Positions 36,700-47,300 of a stretch of DNA of 64,000 bases are shown one piece after another (position 1 is the first letter of the stretch; every line of letters begins with the position of its first letter). The stretch is from NCBI RefSeq assembly GCF_008831285.2, contig NC_045141.1:21138848-21202847 (forward strand), read 5' to 3'. The notes under the pieces were generated by a model, which saw only the letters and a program-made list of their open reading frames with translations, had not been told where the DNA came from and searched no databases. The DNA comes from Nymphaea colorata. Taxonomy: Eukaryota; Streptophyta; Magnoliopsida; Nymphaeales; Nymphaeaceae. A program made the translations under genes and the position numbers.

Positions 36700-36960
36700 T
36701 TCCCCCTCTGGATCTCTCTCGATCTTTCCTTCCTTTCTCTTTCTCTTTCTCGATCCTTCCGTGCTTTCTCTATCTCTTTCTCTTTCTCGATCCTTCCATG
36801 CTTTCTCTCTCTCTTTCTCTTCTCCTTCTCCATGTCTCCCGATCTCTCCCCTTCCTCTCGATTCTACCCAAGTACGGCACTCCCTCTCTACTCTCGCCTC
36901 TTTAACCCCCGCCCCTCTGTCCTTTTTCTCTACCAAGGCGGCACCGGAATCCTTCCTCTC
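36700..36960. repeat. Polypyrimidine tract with 37-bp repeat
   Basis: A CT-only stretch with the repeated unit CTCGATCCTTCCRTGCTTTC at 36749 and 36786 (offset 37 nt) and a partial earlier copy near 36718. It gives long artificial frames on both strands (Ser/Leu/Phe-rich forward, Arg/Glu/Lys-rich reverse). It lies about 0.8-1 kb upstream of a start codon and may be leader or promoter DNA. Confidence 0.75.
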
Positions 36961-37711
36961 TCTCCCTTTCGACGTCCCTTTCGGTCGATCTCTCAGTGGT
37001 CCAATCGGAGGCCTCTGTGGTCCTCCTCCGTCGCTGCGATATGTGTCTTTCCATGGTTGTCAACCACCGGAGGCCATGGAGTTGACCTGTGGAGCGAAGC
37101 AAACTCTTGGGAGCGTCCCCCACCCATTTCTTCGAGCTCCGGCGACGTCCGTTGACTCTTAAGTCGTGAGCTTTTGACGTTGGTTTGTGTTCTAGGAGGT
37201 TATAGTAGGTATAGCCGATATTGTTTATTCCACCAGGAGGAGGAGGAGGAGATTTTGTGGGTTAAGTGTTGGTGGTGGGAGGGTCCTTGTTTCGGGGAAC
37301 CGAGCGTTCTGTGATTGGGGACGGCAGAGAGTCCGGGAAGTTTATGCTTTGTCCCTTTATTGAACTCGGGCGAATCCGAGTAGATATTTGCAGGAGCCTC
37401 TGGTGTTGGAGAAGGATCCAAAAGGGGGTTTGAGATATATTATGTGGGATTTGTGTGTCCCTTTGTGTTTATGGTCTGACTCTGCCTTAGGATTCATTCT
37501 GGGTCATGCAAAGGATGCCCTGGTGATTTCTGGAGCTCCCAGTTTCAAAGCCGAGAGGTATCGTGTAGAGGCCCATAGCGTGAATTTTCTCTGTTGCGGG
37601 CCCTTGGTGTGATTGGTGAATCTCGGAAACTTATCCTCCTTATTTTCCTGTTATCCTCTGCTTTTAGTTGTTTTGAGCTTTGGTTGGTTCTGTTTCTTCC
37701 GGTCTGCATAA

Positions 37712-39694
37712 ATGGGGGAATGCTTGACGAGATTGTTGGTGCTTCTTATCGCTTTGATTTGTAATGTTCACGTAAGAGGCGGTTTCCTCCTTTCTGAGGA
37801 AACATGCCCTGTTGAGCCCTTGGAATTGAAATGCCTCCAGTGTTACCAAAACCTCTTGATTAGACAAGAAGCCCAATTAAAGAAACTGGAATCGCTGGTT
37901 GAAAACCTGAGAGAATCCATAAGTAGGATGGAATTACAGCGTTCAGATTCCAATAGTAAGGCGAGTTCTCCTCCCAAAATTCAGGAGGAGAGCGTGGAAG
38001 ATCAGAGGATTAGCAAAGAGCGGGAGGTGGTGGCCAGTGTTGAAGTACAAGAAAAAGCAACGGCACCATCGGAGAATCGGGTGTCACGCAAAAAAGATGG
38101 TGACAGGTTGAAGGGTGGAATTTCAGTGACCAAGTATAGACCAACTTGGCAAGAGCGATTTCAATTTCTTTCGGCTGTTAAGCTCGATTTCGAGGTGACT
38201 TGCATAAATGTCTTGCCCTTTGAAGATGTCGAGGGGACTAGCAAGTACATCGCAGTAGGGGATCGGAGGGGAAGAGTGTATCTTTTACTGTCTAATGGCG
38301 ACGTCATAGCGGAGTTCCCTACATTGTCGAGTGCGGGGGTGACTTCAATGCTCTCGTACATGTACTTCGAAAGGAATGAGGGTGTCCTGGTGACAGGACA
38401 CAGCGATGGATCCATCCTGGTGCACAGGATATGGGAAGGAAGTAACGGAGGAGGAAGCAATGGAGAGGACGGGTCATATTTGTCGATCGAACATTTGCGG
38501 ACTCTTGTTCTGCCGCCTAAAGGCGAAAGGGTGGCAGATGGCCCTGTCTCAGATGAGGATTCTGCTGTGGTTCTTTTGGAAGTTCATCAGATTGGTAGGA
38601 TGAGATACGTATTAGGATGCAATGCAAGGGGCAGAATTCAGGTTTTTAAGGAGAATGGTACTCTGTATGGAACTGCGGTTTCGTCCAGTCGGCCTCTTGC
38701 CTTTTTCAGGCAGCGGTTACTGTTTCTTACTGAGAGTGGAGCAGGATCTTTGGACTTGAGAAACATGGTCATCAGGGAGGGTGAGTGTGATGGGCTTAAT
38801 GGGTCGCTGGTAAAGAATTACGCATTTGATGTATCTGAGCGCTCAAAAGCATATGGATTTACTTCGGATGGTGATATTGTGCACGTAGTTCTTCTGGGTG
38901 ACGTTATCAATTTCAAGTGCAGAGTGAGGGCCAAGAAGAAATCTGAATTGGACGGGCCTTTGGGAGCTCACTCCATCAAAGGATACCTTCTGGCTGTGAA
39001 TTCTGATAAGGTCTTCGTGTATAATATTTCTTCTCAGATTTACGTTAGGGGTGGAAGTCTGAGGCCACTTTTCTCAGCAACCGTCGATGAGATTGTGTCT
39101 TCATTTTCAGATTCGCCAGCTCGTCTTGAAGATATTAGAAAGCCGTCCATCACAGGCAACCGCGAAAGGCTTGTGGTTCTTGGCCTAGGAAATGGGTATG
39201 TCGGGATCTACCGTTCTAATCTTCCTGTTCTTAAGGCAGAGTTCAATAGTATACTGTGGAGTGGACCGGTTCTTCTATTTATTCTGTTCCTAGTTGTGGT
39301 TTGGCAATTCTTGGGGAAGAGAAGAGATGCTCTTGCACTTTGGGGCCCTGATGATACATTTAACATGGGAGTTGCAGGTTCTTCTAGCACTTTATTAGGT
39401 CCTGGCCATGCAGACAGAACTTTCGAGGATGCCTCCAGAACTGATGGTAGAGATCTGCGAGATCCCTTTAGGGGCAGAGCAAGAAGATATGGTTCTCCGT
39501 CCCGATACCCTCCGGAAAACACGAGCTTCACTAGTGGCAGTGCCATGGCATTCAGGTCAAGTTCTACAGTTTCTGCATTCAGAGCAACTGCAGACTTGAA
39601 TTACAGAGCTCCGAAAGTCGAAGCAGCAGGTTTCCACCAAAGAAGGGAGCCTTTATTTGCTCACACTCAAGTTGTGGAGGATACCATTCGCTGA
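37712..39694 (+). CDS. Type I membrane protein with beta-propeller-like lumenal part, At1g75140 family
   Basis: Plant-specific membrane protein of unknown function, resembling the Arabidopsis entry called uncharacterized membrane protein At1g75140. It is a single-exon frame of 660 residues. Residues 1-23 form a signal peptide (LTRLLVLLIALICNVHVRGG). A Cys pair (CLQCYQN) and a coiled coil rich in Lys, Glu and Leu (about 48-78) follow, then a charged linker to about 135. From about 143 (RPTWQERFQFLSAVKLDFE) to 510 the chain shows repeated WD40-like blades, for example YIAVGDRRGRVYLL and VLVTGHSDGSILVHRI. A single membrane span is at about 516-538 (LLFILFLVVVWQFLGKR), and the C-terminal 120 residues are Ser/Arg-rich and probably cytosolic. 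The topology suggests a secretory-pathway protein with a lumenal or extracellular propeller. Function is not known. The start is fixed by the signal peptide. Confidence 0.85.
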   Translation: MGECLTRLLVLLIALICNVHVRGGFLLSEETCPVEPLELKCLQCYQNLLIRQEAQLKKLESLVENLRESISRMELQRSDSNSKASSPPKIQEESVEDQRISKEREVVASVEVQEKATAPSENRVSRKKDGDRLKGGISVTKYRPTWQERFQFLSAVKLDFEVTCINVLPFEDVEGTSKYIAVGDRRGRVYLLLSNGDVIAEFPTLSSAGVTSMLSYMYFERNEGVLVTGHSDGSILVHRIWEGSNGGGSNGEDGSYLSIEHLRTLVLPPKGERVADGPVSDEDSAVVLLEVHQIGRMRYVLGCNARGRIQVFKENGTLYGTAVSSSRPLAFFRQRLLFLTESGAGSLDLRNMVIREGECDGLNGSLVKNYAFDVSERSKAYGFTSDGDIVHVVLLGDVINFKCRVRAKKKSELDGPLGAHSIKGYLLAVNSDKVFVYNISSQIYVRGGSLRPLFSATVDEIVSSFSDSPARLEDIRKPSITGNRERLVVLGLGNGYVGIYRSNLPVLKAEFNSILWSGPVLLFILFLVVVWQFLGKRRDALALWGPDDTFNMGVAGSSSTLLGPGHADRTFEDASRTDGRDLRDPFRGRARRYGSPSRYPPENTSFTSGSAMAFRSSSTVSAFRATADLNYRAPKVEAAGFHQRREPLFAHTQVVEDTIR

Positions 39695-39699
39695 TCCGC

Positions 39700-42390
39700 G
39701 GTTTTGGCCCCTGGCCTTTGGGGTTTTGCTTGAAGCAGATCGCGCTTACAGCAGCAGGATCTGACAGAGTGTTTCTTTTCCTTGTTTGTGTAAAAACTAA
39801 TTTGGTCTATGTGCTTTAAGGTTTGCGGTAGTTTGAATTTCTCTATAAAAATTTTCTGCTTTCGTTTGCCCCCCCCGAAGTTCTGCTGAAAGTGAACAAC
39901 TCAGCAGTGGCGACGCTAACTAGAGCTGCATATAAACTTTTCATGAAGATCAATCCTTAGATAGTTCCCAGACATTGGCAACATTTGTTTCAGAGCAATG
40001 ACTGCGCTAAACCGATGGATAGATTTGAAATGCCTATAATTGGCAACCGCGGCACCGTGATCAAAGCTTATGACCATTCCCTGCCGAACATTTTTCTTAT
40101 CTTAAGGCGTTTGATAGCCTGAAATGAATTTCGTGCTGAGCCTTTTCAGTCGTGGGATTGCTGAATTCTCAGGAAAAGTCGTTTGAACTTCACGACCCTT
40201 TTTTCTTCGAAGGTCGACAGGGAGAAAAAAAAGCTGCCGGCGTTCGAATTTCAGCAGTTCGGCAGACGGCATGAACCATTTTTTGTGGTTAAAAGTTCAC
40301 AAATTCAGATCCCTGTAGTGTTTGTTCTAAAACAGTTAATGGTATGCCTGACATGTGTTAATGGTATGCCTGACATGTAATGAATTGCTAGCTAACATGG
40401 TTATATTTGACTAATCAGCCGTTCTTCACCTTCAATTGGCTTGGTTTACTTTATAAAGGGTTTGAAGTTTGAACTCGGAGGGGCTTTACGCCAAAGCACG
40501 GAGATGAAATGACATGGTAAGCGCACACTTTCTGGGTCTCTAGGAGCTTAGGAGCTTGTACGCACACAGATGAAAGATGTCAAAACTAGCTTGTCCAGGT
40601 AGAAGCACAAAAAGGATCGAGAAAAGAACCTTTTATAAAACAAACTCTTCTTTTTGCGACAAAACGAAGAACAAACTTTAGTCTTTTTCTTTCAACCAAT
40701 TGCTCTTTATCCAATTTGGGTGGTCAAATGAAAAAAATTGAAAAGCTAACATTTTACTTTTCGTGGAACAGGCTATACTTTTTATGTTTCATGCAAAAAA
40801 ATGGAAAGCAGCGTGTGTAAGGAACCTCCAAGAAAAAATAGTTTTGCATAAAAATTAAATCGTCTTAAAGCTCAGTTTTTTAATCAGTTTTTAAAACCTG
40901 GTTTTTTGTATACGGGTGAGACACTCAAAATAAAGCTAGAGAGACTGTCCTAAACATACGAGATGTTTCTCTTACTGTCCCATGAATCTGGGGCAGATTA
41001 GTAGATCACCATAGCAAGTATGAGAAAGCAGACTTCCGATGGATGAATCAACATTCTGGACTACGAGAAAACAGACCAGAAATAACGACAAATGGGTGAG
41101 CATTCAATAACCAGATTCCTTAGTTAAACGTGTCAAAACTTAAACAGTGAAGTAGATTCGAGGATAGATAATACCATCTGTAGCGGAAAGAGAAAGTACA
41201 AAATTCAAGAAAATCTCTCTAAATTGTTAACTAAATATAAAGACTTATGGCATGCTGAATTACAATGATGGAACGACTCGATAGAACTGTTTCAATCAAT
41301 TTGGTAATTGTTGTTTGTCTACGCTTCTGATTGCAAACTCTAAAAGAAAAAAAAAAATACTCAACCTATCAGAGCCACAGCCCAAAAAATAACACTCAAC
41401 CTAACCACTCTTGAGGACTATTTTGCAGAGTGAATGAGCTGTTGAGCCAATTATCTTGTCATTCAATAAGAACCCAAAATATTTCATTTCTGTTGTTTCC
41501 AAAATATAATGAATTTTGCATAGGGAGATCCAGCACCTTAATTGGAAAAAACAACAGATAAACAACTACCAGCACATGAAAGTAATCAATCACTAACCTC
41601 AATTCAACCAGCACCCAGAAATTCAACATATATTAGTCACAATCAGTTACAGAGATGCAACATGCTTAGACATATTACAGCAACATATTAACAACAAACA
41701 AATAAACGAAGGAAAAACAAAGAAGAAGCGCCAAAAAAAAGTGAATGATGAAAACTTTCAAAAAAATTTCAGTGTCCCGATGGGTGTACAGTAGCATCTG
41801 ATTCCGGAGCGGGTGATGAAACTTTAAGATTTTAGAATGTATTTGGGAATCCTGAAGCAAACCACAGGGACCATTTGCAAATATCAATAGTATAAGATGA
41901 CAGGTATGAATTATCTTTTGTAAACCACCAACTCATCTTGCTGATGTGCGGGGCGGTAAGTTTCAATTTATTCTTACCTTTTGTTGTGTTTTATGTGTTT
42001 CTCATAGCTGATACTGATACAATTTTTCCCTCCTGGAAATTTTAGTGTTTTGAAACCAACATTTGAAAAACCTTTACCGGCTAGGAAACAACCTTTCCTC
42101 TGAAGCAAATGGTGTGTTTTCTCACTTCTCTTATTTCCAAAGTGAAATGTGCCATTTATGACTTTCGGGTTTTTTATCAATGAGGGCTTTTTCGACGAAG
42201 TTTTTTTTTTCGAAAATTTCAATAAAAAAGTTCAATATACTAGATAACATTAAAATCAATGAGAAACTAAGAAGAAGAATGATACAAGTAATAAACAAGC
42301 CAATCAAACAAAAGTTGAAAAAATTGAAAACAAAAAATTAAAAATAAATGCAAAATAGCAAAAAAAAAATGGTTTGAGTTGGTTTTATTG
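39700..42390. other. 3' flank and intergenic space, no gene seen
   Basis: Includes the 3'UTR of the membrane-protein gene. A 22-nt direct repeat, GTTAATGGTATGCCTGACAT plus GT, occurs twice in tandem at 40335-40378. A GCGTTTGATAGCC word at about 40108 resembles transposon ends elsewhere in the window. No coding gene is supported. Confidence 0.5.
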
Positions 42391-42396
42391 TCAGCA

Positions 42397-42900
42397 TTAT
42401 TTGGAAAGTGTACAGCTCAAGCTGTCAACAGCAGCCTCAAGAAACAGCATTGTCTCTTCAAGGTGGGTTGACGTTTCGAAGGCTTCATCAATGTGCTGCA
42501 ACAAAGTACCATATTGATCCAGAATCGGTTGTGGCATGTCGATCCTTGTTCGTCGATCAGAAGATGCTGCTGATTGTGGGTGGTCCGTGGATGACAATTT
42601 CATTTATGAACGACCGCCTTGGTCTGAATGCTTTAATGATCTTCGGTCGTACTCGACCAAAGTTTCAGCTAGCGGTAGCAAGCTAATATTTACATTTGAG
42701 CATTTTCGAACCAGTTCCGGCTCTTCTTTAAAAGGATTCTTGCCTTATGTGAGGGTTTCTCCAGGGCGCCAAGCTTTTAGTTATTTCTGCTCGTTCAATA
42801 CTGTCGTTAGAATCCACAAATTTAATTCCAGATTCGTCTTCAAGTTTACTGATAATAACCCCAATATCTTCTTACCGACTTTAGGTGCCAAGGTCATGGT
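42397..42900 (-). pseudogene. Decayed coding segment, family not recognised
   Basis: On the minus strand three consecutive blocks in shifting frames look like real protein: GVIISKLEDESGIKFVDSND near 42860-42800, LVRKCSNVNISLLPLAETLV near 42720-42650 and MPQPILDQYGTLLQHIDEAF near 42540-42480, then LEETMLFLEAAVDSLSCTLS. Frame shifts or stops separate the blocks at about 42735 and 42605. I see no convincing splice sites between them. It is probably a gene relic, perhaps retrotransposed, but could be exons of an unrecognised gene. No function is assigned. Confidence 0.45.
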
Positions 42901-43298
42901 TTCGAGCCGAATCGTTACACCTGCAGAACCAATGTTCTAAGAGAATTTTGAATTCCCAAGACATGAAGAGTATAAGGCCCTCGGTTGTATTTTACACATC
43001 GCGAGTTCGTCTATATTGTGGCTTTTTTCTTTTTTTCTTTTTTTGTCTGCATCAATCGTTTTATGCCCACCTGCAGTTTAGACCGAACGAAAGCTATGCA
43101 ACAGAATCAATTCATCTTCGGTGGACGCAAATTGAAACAAATCATGGAAAGTGTACCCTTACGGTCAAAGCGAGCCCCTTCATTAATCTCCCCAAGTAGC
43201 CAAGAAGACACCAAAGAAACTATGTCCTCTTGGATGATGGCCAGGGTTCGATCTTCCAGAACTCACCATGTTGCTTTGTGTGTATGTGTGTGTGTGTA

Positions 43299-43301
<3 letters not shown>

Positions 43302-43334
<33 letters not shown>
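43302..43334. repeat. (GA)n microsatellite beside a (TG)n run
   Basis: About 17 GA units directly preceded by a TG-rich run (43279-43297) and directly followed by the plastid-derived insertion. Confidence 0.9.
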
Positions 43335-43335
<1 letters not shown>

Positions 43336-43338
<3 letters not shown>

Positions 43339-43870
43339 GGGATCATGAATCTTTTATCTCAAAGACAATCATCAGATGGATTAAGATGGCCAAAGGCCCA
43401 AAGAACAACAATTACATAAAGATCATAGCCACACTTAAAAGCCGAGTACTCTACCGTTGAGTTAGCAATCCAGTAAGGATCTAATTACGATCGAAATAAA
43501 AATCAAGAGATTTGATTACCGGAACCAGTCAAGTCAAAACATTGAACTAACATAAGCATAAGAATAAAGAAATTATTATTCTAAAAAATCTATACAATAA
43601 AGAAGAGCAGATTCACAGATAAGTATAGCTTTAGTAAATAAAAAAAATACTTCCTGTGTCACAGCCGATCCCTTAAACCAATCCTATGAATGAAGTAAAA
43701 AACCAAACCTATGAAACCGCAAGAATAGATCGACGATCGAATTCTATTGTATTCTATTCGTTTGAGAGACCATTGTCAATACAAACGAAATATTGGGAAA
43801 TCAAATCAAACAAAATACAATAAATAAACTAAATATAAAATAAACTAAATATAAATAAGATAAGGCCTTG
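43336..43870 (-). other. Nuclear insertion of plastid DNA (trnK-UUU 5' region)
   Basis: The stretch includes the 5' exon of plastid trnK-UUU and what should be the start of its group II intron on one side (43336-43434) and the trnK-rps16 spacer on the other (43472-43870). The spacer side is recognised from its plastid-like composition and order rather than base-by-base. Such nuclear plastid inserts are common in plants. The right boundary near 43870 is approximate. Confidence 0.65.
43435..43471 (-). pseudogene. trnK-UUU: 5' exon of plastid trnK-UUU (non-functional copy)
   Basis: Reads GGATTGCTAACTCAACGGTA then GAGTACTCGGCTTTTAA, the 37-nt plastid 5' exon with one change from the usual GGGTTGC start. 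It is followed by GTGTGGCTATGATC where the plastid group II intron begins GTGCGGC. The 3' exon is not present, so no tRNA can be made. Confidence 0.85.
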
Positions 43871-44378
43871 TGCTAGATTGGCACTACAAGAAATGAAAAT
43901 GAAGTGACCTTCTAAGGTGTTTCCACCAAGAACTATCAGATGGGGTAAAACTCTCCTTAAAATGTTCATGAGCATTAGCTCATTCCTTGGTTACTGATGT
44001 GTTGCTCCAATACAGCTTCTCGAGATCATTATTCCATTCATAATGTTTTCAGAGACATACATCAACTCTGGAGCCTTTGTAAATCAAAATCATGTTTGCC
44101 AACTGGTTCAATCACTGTAATAAATGAAGCCACAGAATCAGAGGAGAAAGTTAGCCCTTAAGACATGCAAATGGCATCATTTTGATTCATCGAACAGTTT
44201 GTTACTCTTCCCATTGCTAAGTGGCCCCTAAAGTATTACTCGCAAGTCCCCAACATTTGGAGTAGAAGATATACACAAATAAAGCAGATAACAAGCTTCT
44301 ATCTCTGTCATCAAACCAAATAGCACAAAAAGCATTACTGAAACATGAAGAGAAAATCATATAGTACCTGGAAGTTTC

Positions 44379-47300
44379 CTATTCACCTCCGGCAATTGGA
44401 ATAAAAGGGATTCCCCTGAAAAAGGATAACGTGGTAAAACTTATTAATTTTTTTTTTTCAATCAAATATGTGCAGTCAGATAGGAAATGACACAATTTTA
44501 ACATAACCAATTAGGCGCATAATGAGCTGAGAAAACTCAAGCCCGGTTGGGTTAGGGGCCTAGGTTCAACTAAAGTTTTTATCTGTAAAACGAGTCAAGA
44601 TCATGCTTTAGGTGAATGATACTTGGGTCAACACCAGCATAAGCTCATTTAAGTGTAATACCAGCATATGTGATCAATACAAATTATATGTTAAAGGAGC
44701 CGTGGGTTAGATGCCACCCATTCGCCATGGCATATTATTAAAAAGAAAAGAAAATAAATTGCTCAGAACTTGAGCATGCCTCTAAGGTTAGTTAGGCGAG
44801 CCCAACCTTCCATAAGCCCTGCAAACTCTTGTTAGAACAGTACCGAGTGTGTTCCTTTGAGTTATGGAACCACGTAAGGCATATCTGTATCTTGAAGTTT
44901 CAAACTACACAAAGATGAGTACATAATTACTTGTACAAACTGCAAAGTTACATCATCCTGAAGATCAGGTTTGTAAACTAATGTTGTTGGTAGATTTTCT
45001 TTAAACACTTGGAACTCGTGGTATAATGCAGATCTGAATGATTTTTCCAAAACTCACAGCATGATTGCAACTTCAGATGCTATATCTTTTCCATTATTGC
45101 TTAAGCAAGCATCCAAGTCCTCACAAACTCAACTAGGTGGTGTTTAACCTCTTTTATTGCCATTTCGAATTAAATAAGGAGTGACTTTTAACATTAGCAT
45201 CTTCATTTCGTAATTATGATTCATTTAATCAGTTTGATGTGTAGAACTAATCAAGTAGAAAAGTTCACAACATAACAAGATTACCAGCCACTGTGCCTAG
45301 AGAAGTAATCATTGTCCAATGACACAGCCAATGCAACTGCCACAGCTCTCTCTGATAGAGTTAATGGACGAGAAATTTCCAGCTCATGGATCTGAATCAT
45401 ATAAAGCCATATCAAATACAAGCCGAAACATCACAGTCCTTTTCTTTCATTTATTAGCTGTTTTTTGTCAAAAACTCCACAATAGGGGAACTGAGATACC
45501 TGAGAAACTGGACCGGCCTTGACATTTTCATTGGAATGTCCAAATCTTATTACATATTGCCCTGCATCAGTAAACAGCTGCAAAGCACATATTTTATGAT
45601 CTCAAGCCCATATATACAACAGAATATATCACCCAGTTACTATTGGGGATATGTGTTCAGTTAAAGCCATACATGAAGAAAGTTTACTCACAGGCTTTTT
45701 GGTAGATATGAAAGCGTCAACTTTAAGACATAAGTTTCACTCAGAAAATAAATACATATTTGATTGAAGTACCACGAAAATTCTTAATGAGAACTCTCGA
45801 GAATGAAAACAAAATTAACAAATCAGCTTAGGATCAATCAGACTTGGTTAGATTATACCATTGTCACAAACATCGTTCTCGGGAAAATCTCAGTGACGTT
45901 TTTCTCAGGTATTTTTCAGCGAAGTTCTTCTCGGGCAAATCTCAGGAAAATCCTGACAATTTTTAAATTTAAAAAAAATAAAAATCATAAAAAAACCTTT
46001 AAGAATTCAAAAATGTTAAAATATTAAATCTTGGGGACAATCGCAAAAAATTGAGATAAATTCACGAGATTTTCATTTTTGGCAAGATTTTCAAAATCTC
46101 GTGGCTTTTTCCCTGTTTTTTGTTTTATTTGATTTTCTCGTAAATATTGCGATATTTCCAAAATCTCACGATATTTGTGACACAGGATTATACAACCCTA
46201 AGTTTGTCACCAATGAGAAAGGTATTGAGTTGGACAGTGTAGTGGAATATTGCAAGGACACCTGATGAATCCACCCAAGGAGACTGCTGTAAACAAACTC
46301 GTGCTAATCTTTATTCATAGGTGCCAAGACAATATGCACACTGATTCTACCAAGGATGTGGAGATATTGTATAACCATATGCACTAATTTTGTCATTGCA
46401 GGGTAAGGGCATCATATATGAATGAACCTTCCATGGAAAAAAAATGCCTTAGGAACATATTTAACTTGGGAACAATAAGATGAACCATGAAGTCTATAAA
46501 GTGGAGAATTAGGTACAAGTTACTAGCATGATGATTATGTGTCATTTTTTTCCTATGTCTTTATATGCCATTGTTTTGAATTTCAAATATAAAAAATTAT
46601 ACTAAAATCTTTACATATTGCTGTATAATTCTTTTTGGTTACTGACATACATATCTTTTCTTTGTTTATCGTATCCTATAGTTGGTTTGGTTAGATACAC
46701 CACACCAACACCTACAGTTTACACTAAATTTTCTGGAAACATTGTCATCATTATTGGATCTCAAAGAGCATGTGTGGATAGATCAAAAGGGGTAGACAGT
46801 CACTTTTTCATTTCCGTAATGATCACTTCTTATGGAAGCCTAAGTTGTAGTTGTACATGCTGCGGTTGGGAAAGTACACAAAAGAGCTTTGTCGGTGCTT
46901 CCAATGGGGTTTGCATCTGGGTTTTTCCTTCAATTCACTTTGCAAAAGGAGCTTCTGTTGATGATATGTGCCACTTACGTTTCTGAGGATCAATGGCTTC
47001 ATCGAGTCAGACATAGAAAACAAGACTGGAAAATATGTGCAGAATTGAATAGATTGTGATAACAGTTAACACTGAATAACATTTTCACACAGGGTTTTGT
47101 CTTATTTTAAAAACCTTAACACTGATTTAGCACAAATTAAAACCAATTGACATGAACCTACAAAAATAAAAGCCATCAGAAATATAACTTATAAAGTTAC
47201 CACTCAAAATCATGACTTTCACTTACTACTCAATGCCATGACTTTTGTATATGTACGTCATGCATGGCCCAATCTTGGAACTGGGCATATTTTCAAAACC

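Noticed and set aside
36396..36936. Long Arg/Glu/Lys-rich minus-strand and Ser/Leu/Phe-rich plus-strand frames
   Set aside because: They arise from the CT/GA repeat tract and have no non-repetitive conserved part.
37388..37612. 74-codon frame just upstream of the membrane-protein gene
   Set aside because: It starts at TTG, not ATG, and shows no known motif; more likely leader sequence.
41974..42222. 82-codon Lys-rich minus-strand frame
   Set aside because: No motif and adjoining low-complexity A-rich DNA; perhaps a repeat fragment, not a supported gene.
43435..43471. A functional lysine tRNA gene
   Set aside because: Only the plastid 5' exon is present, with no 3' exon, so it cannot make a tRNA in the nucleus.
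46618..46986. 122-codon plus-strand frame antisense to the scramblase gene
   Set aside because: It lies in intron 9 with no motif; composition suggests chance or an old repeat.
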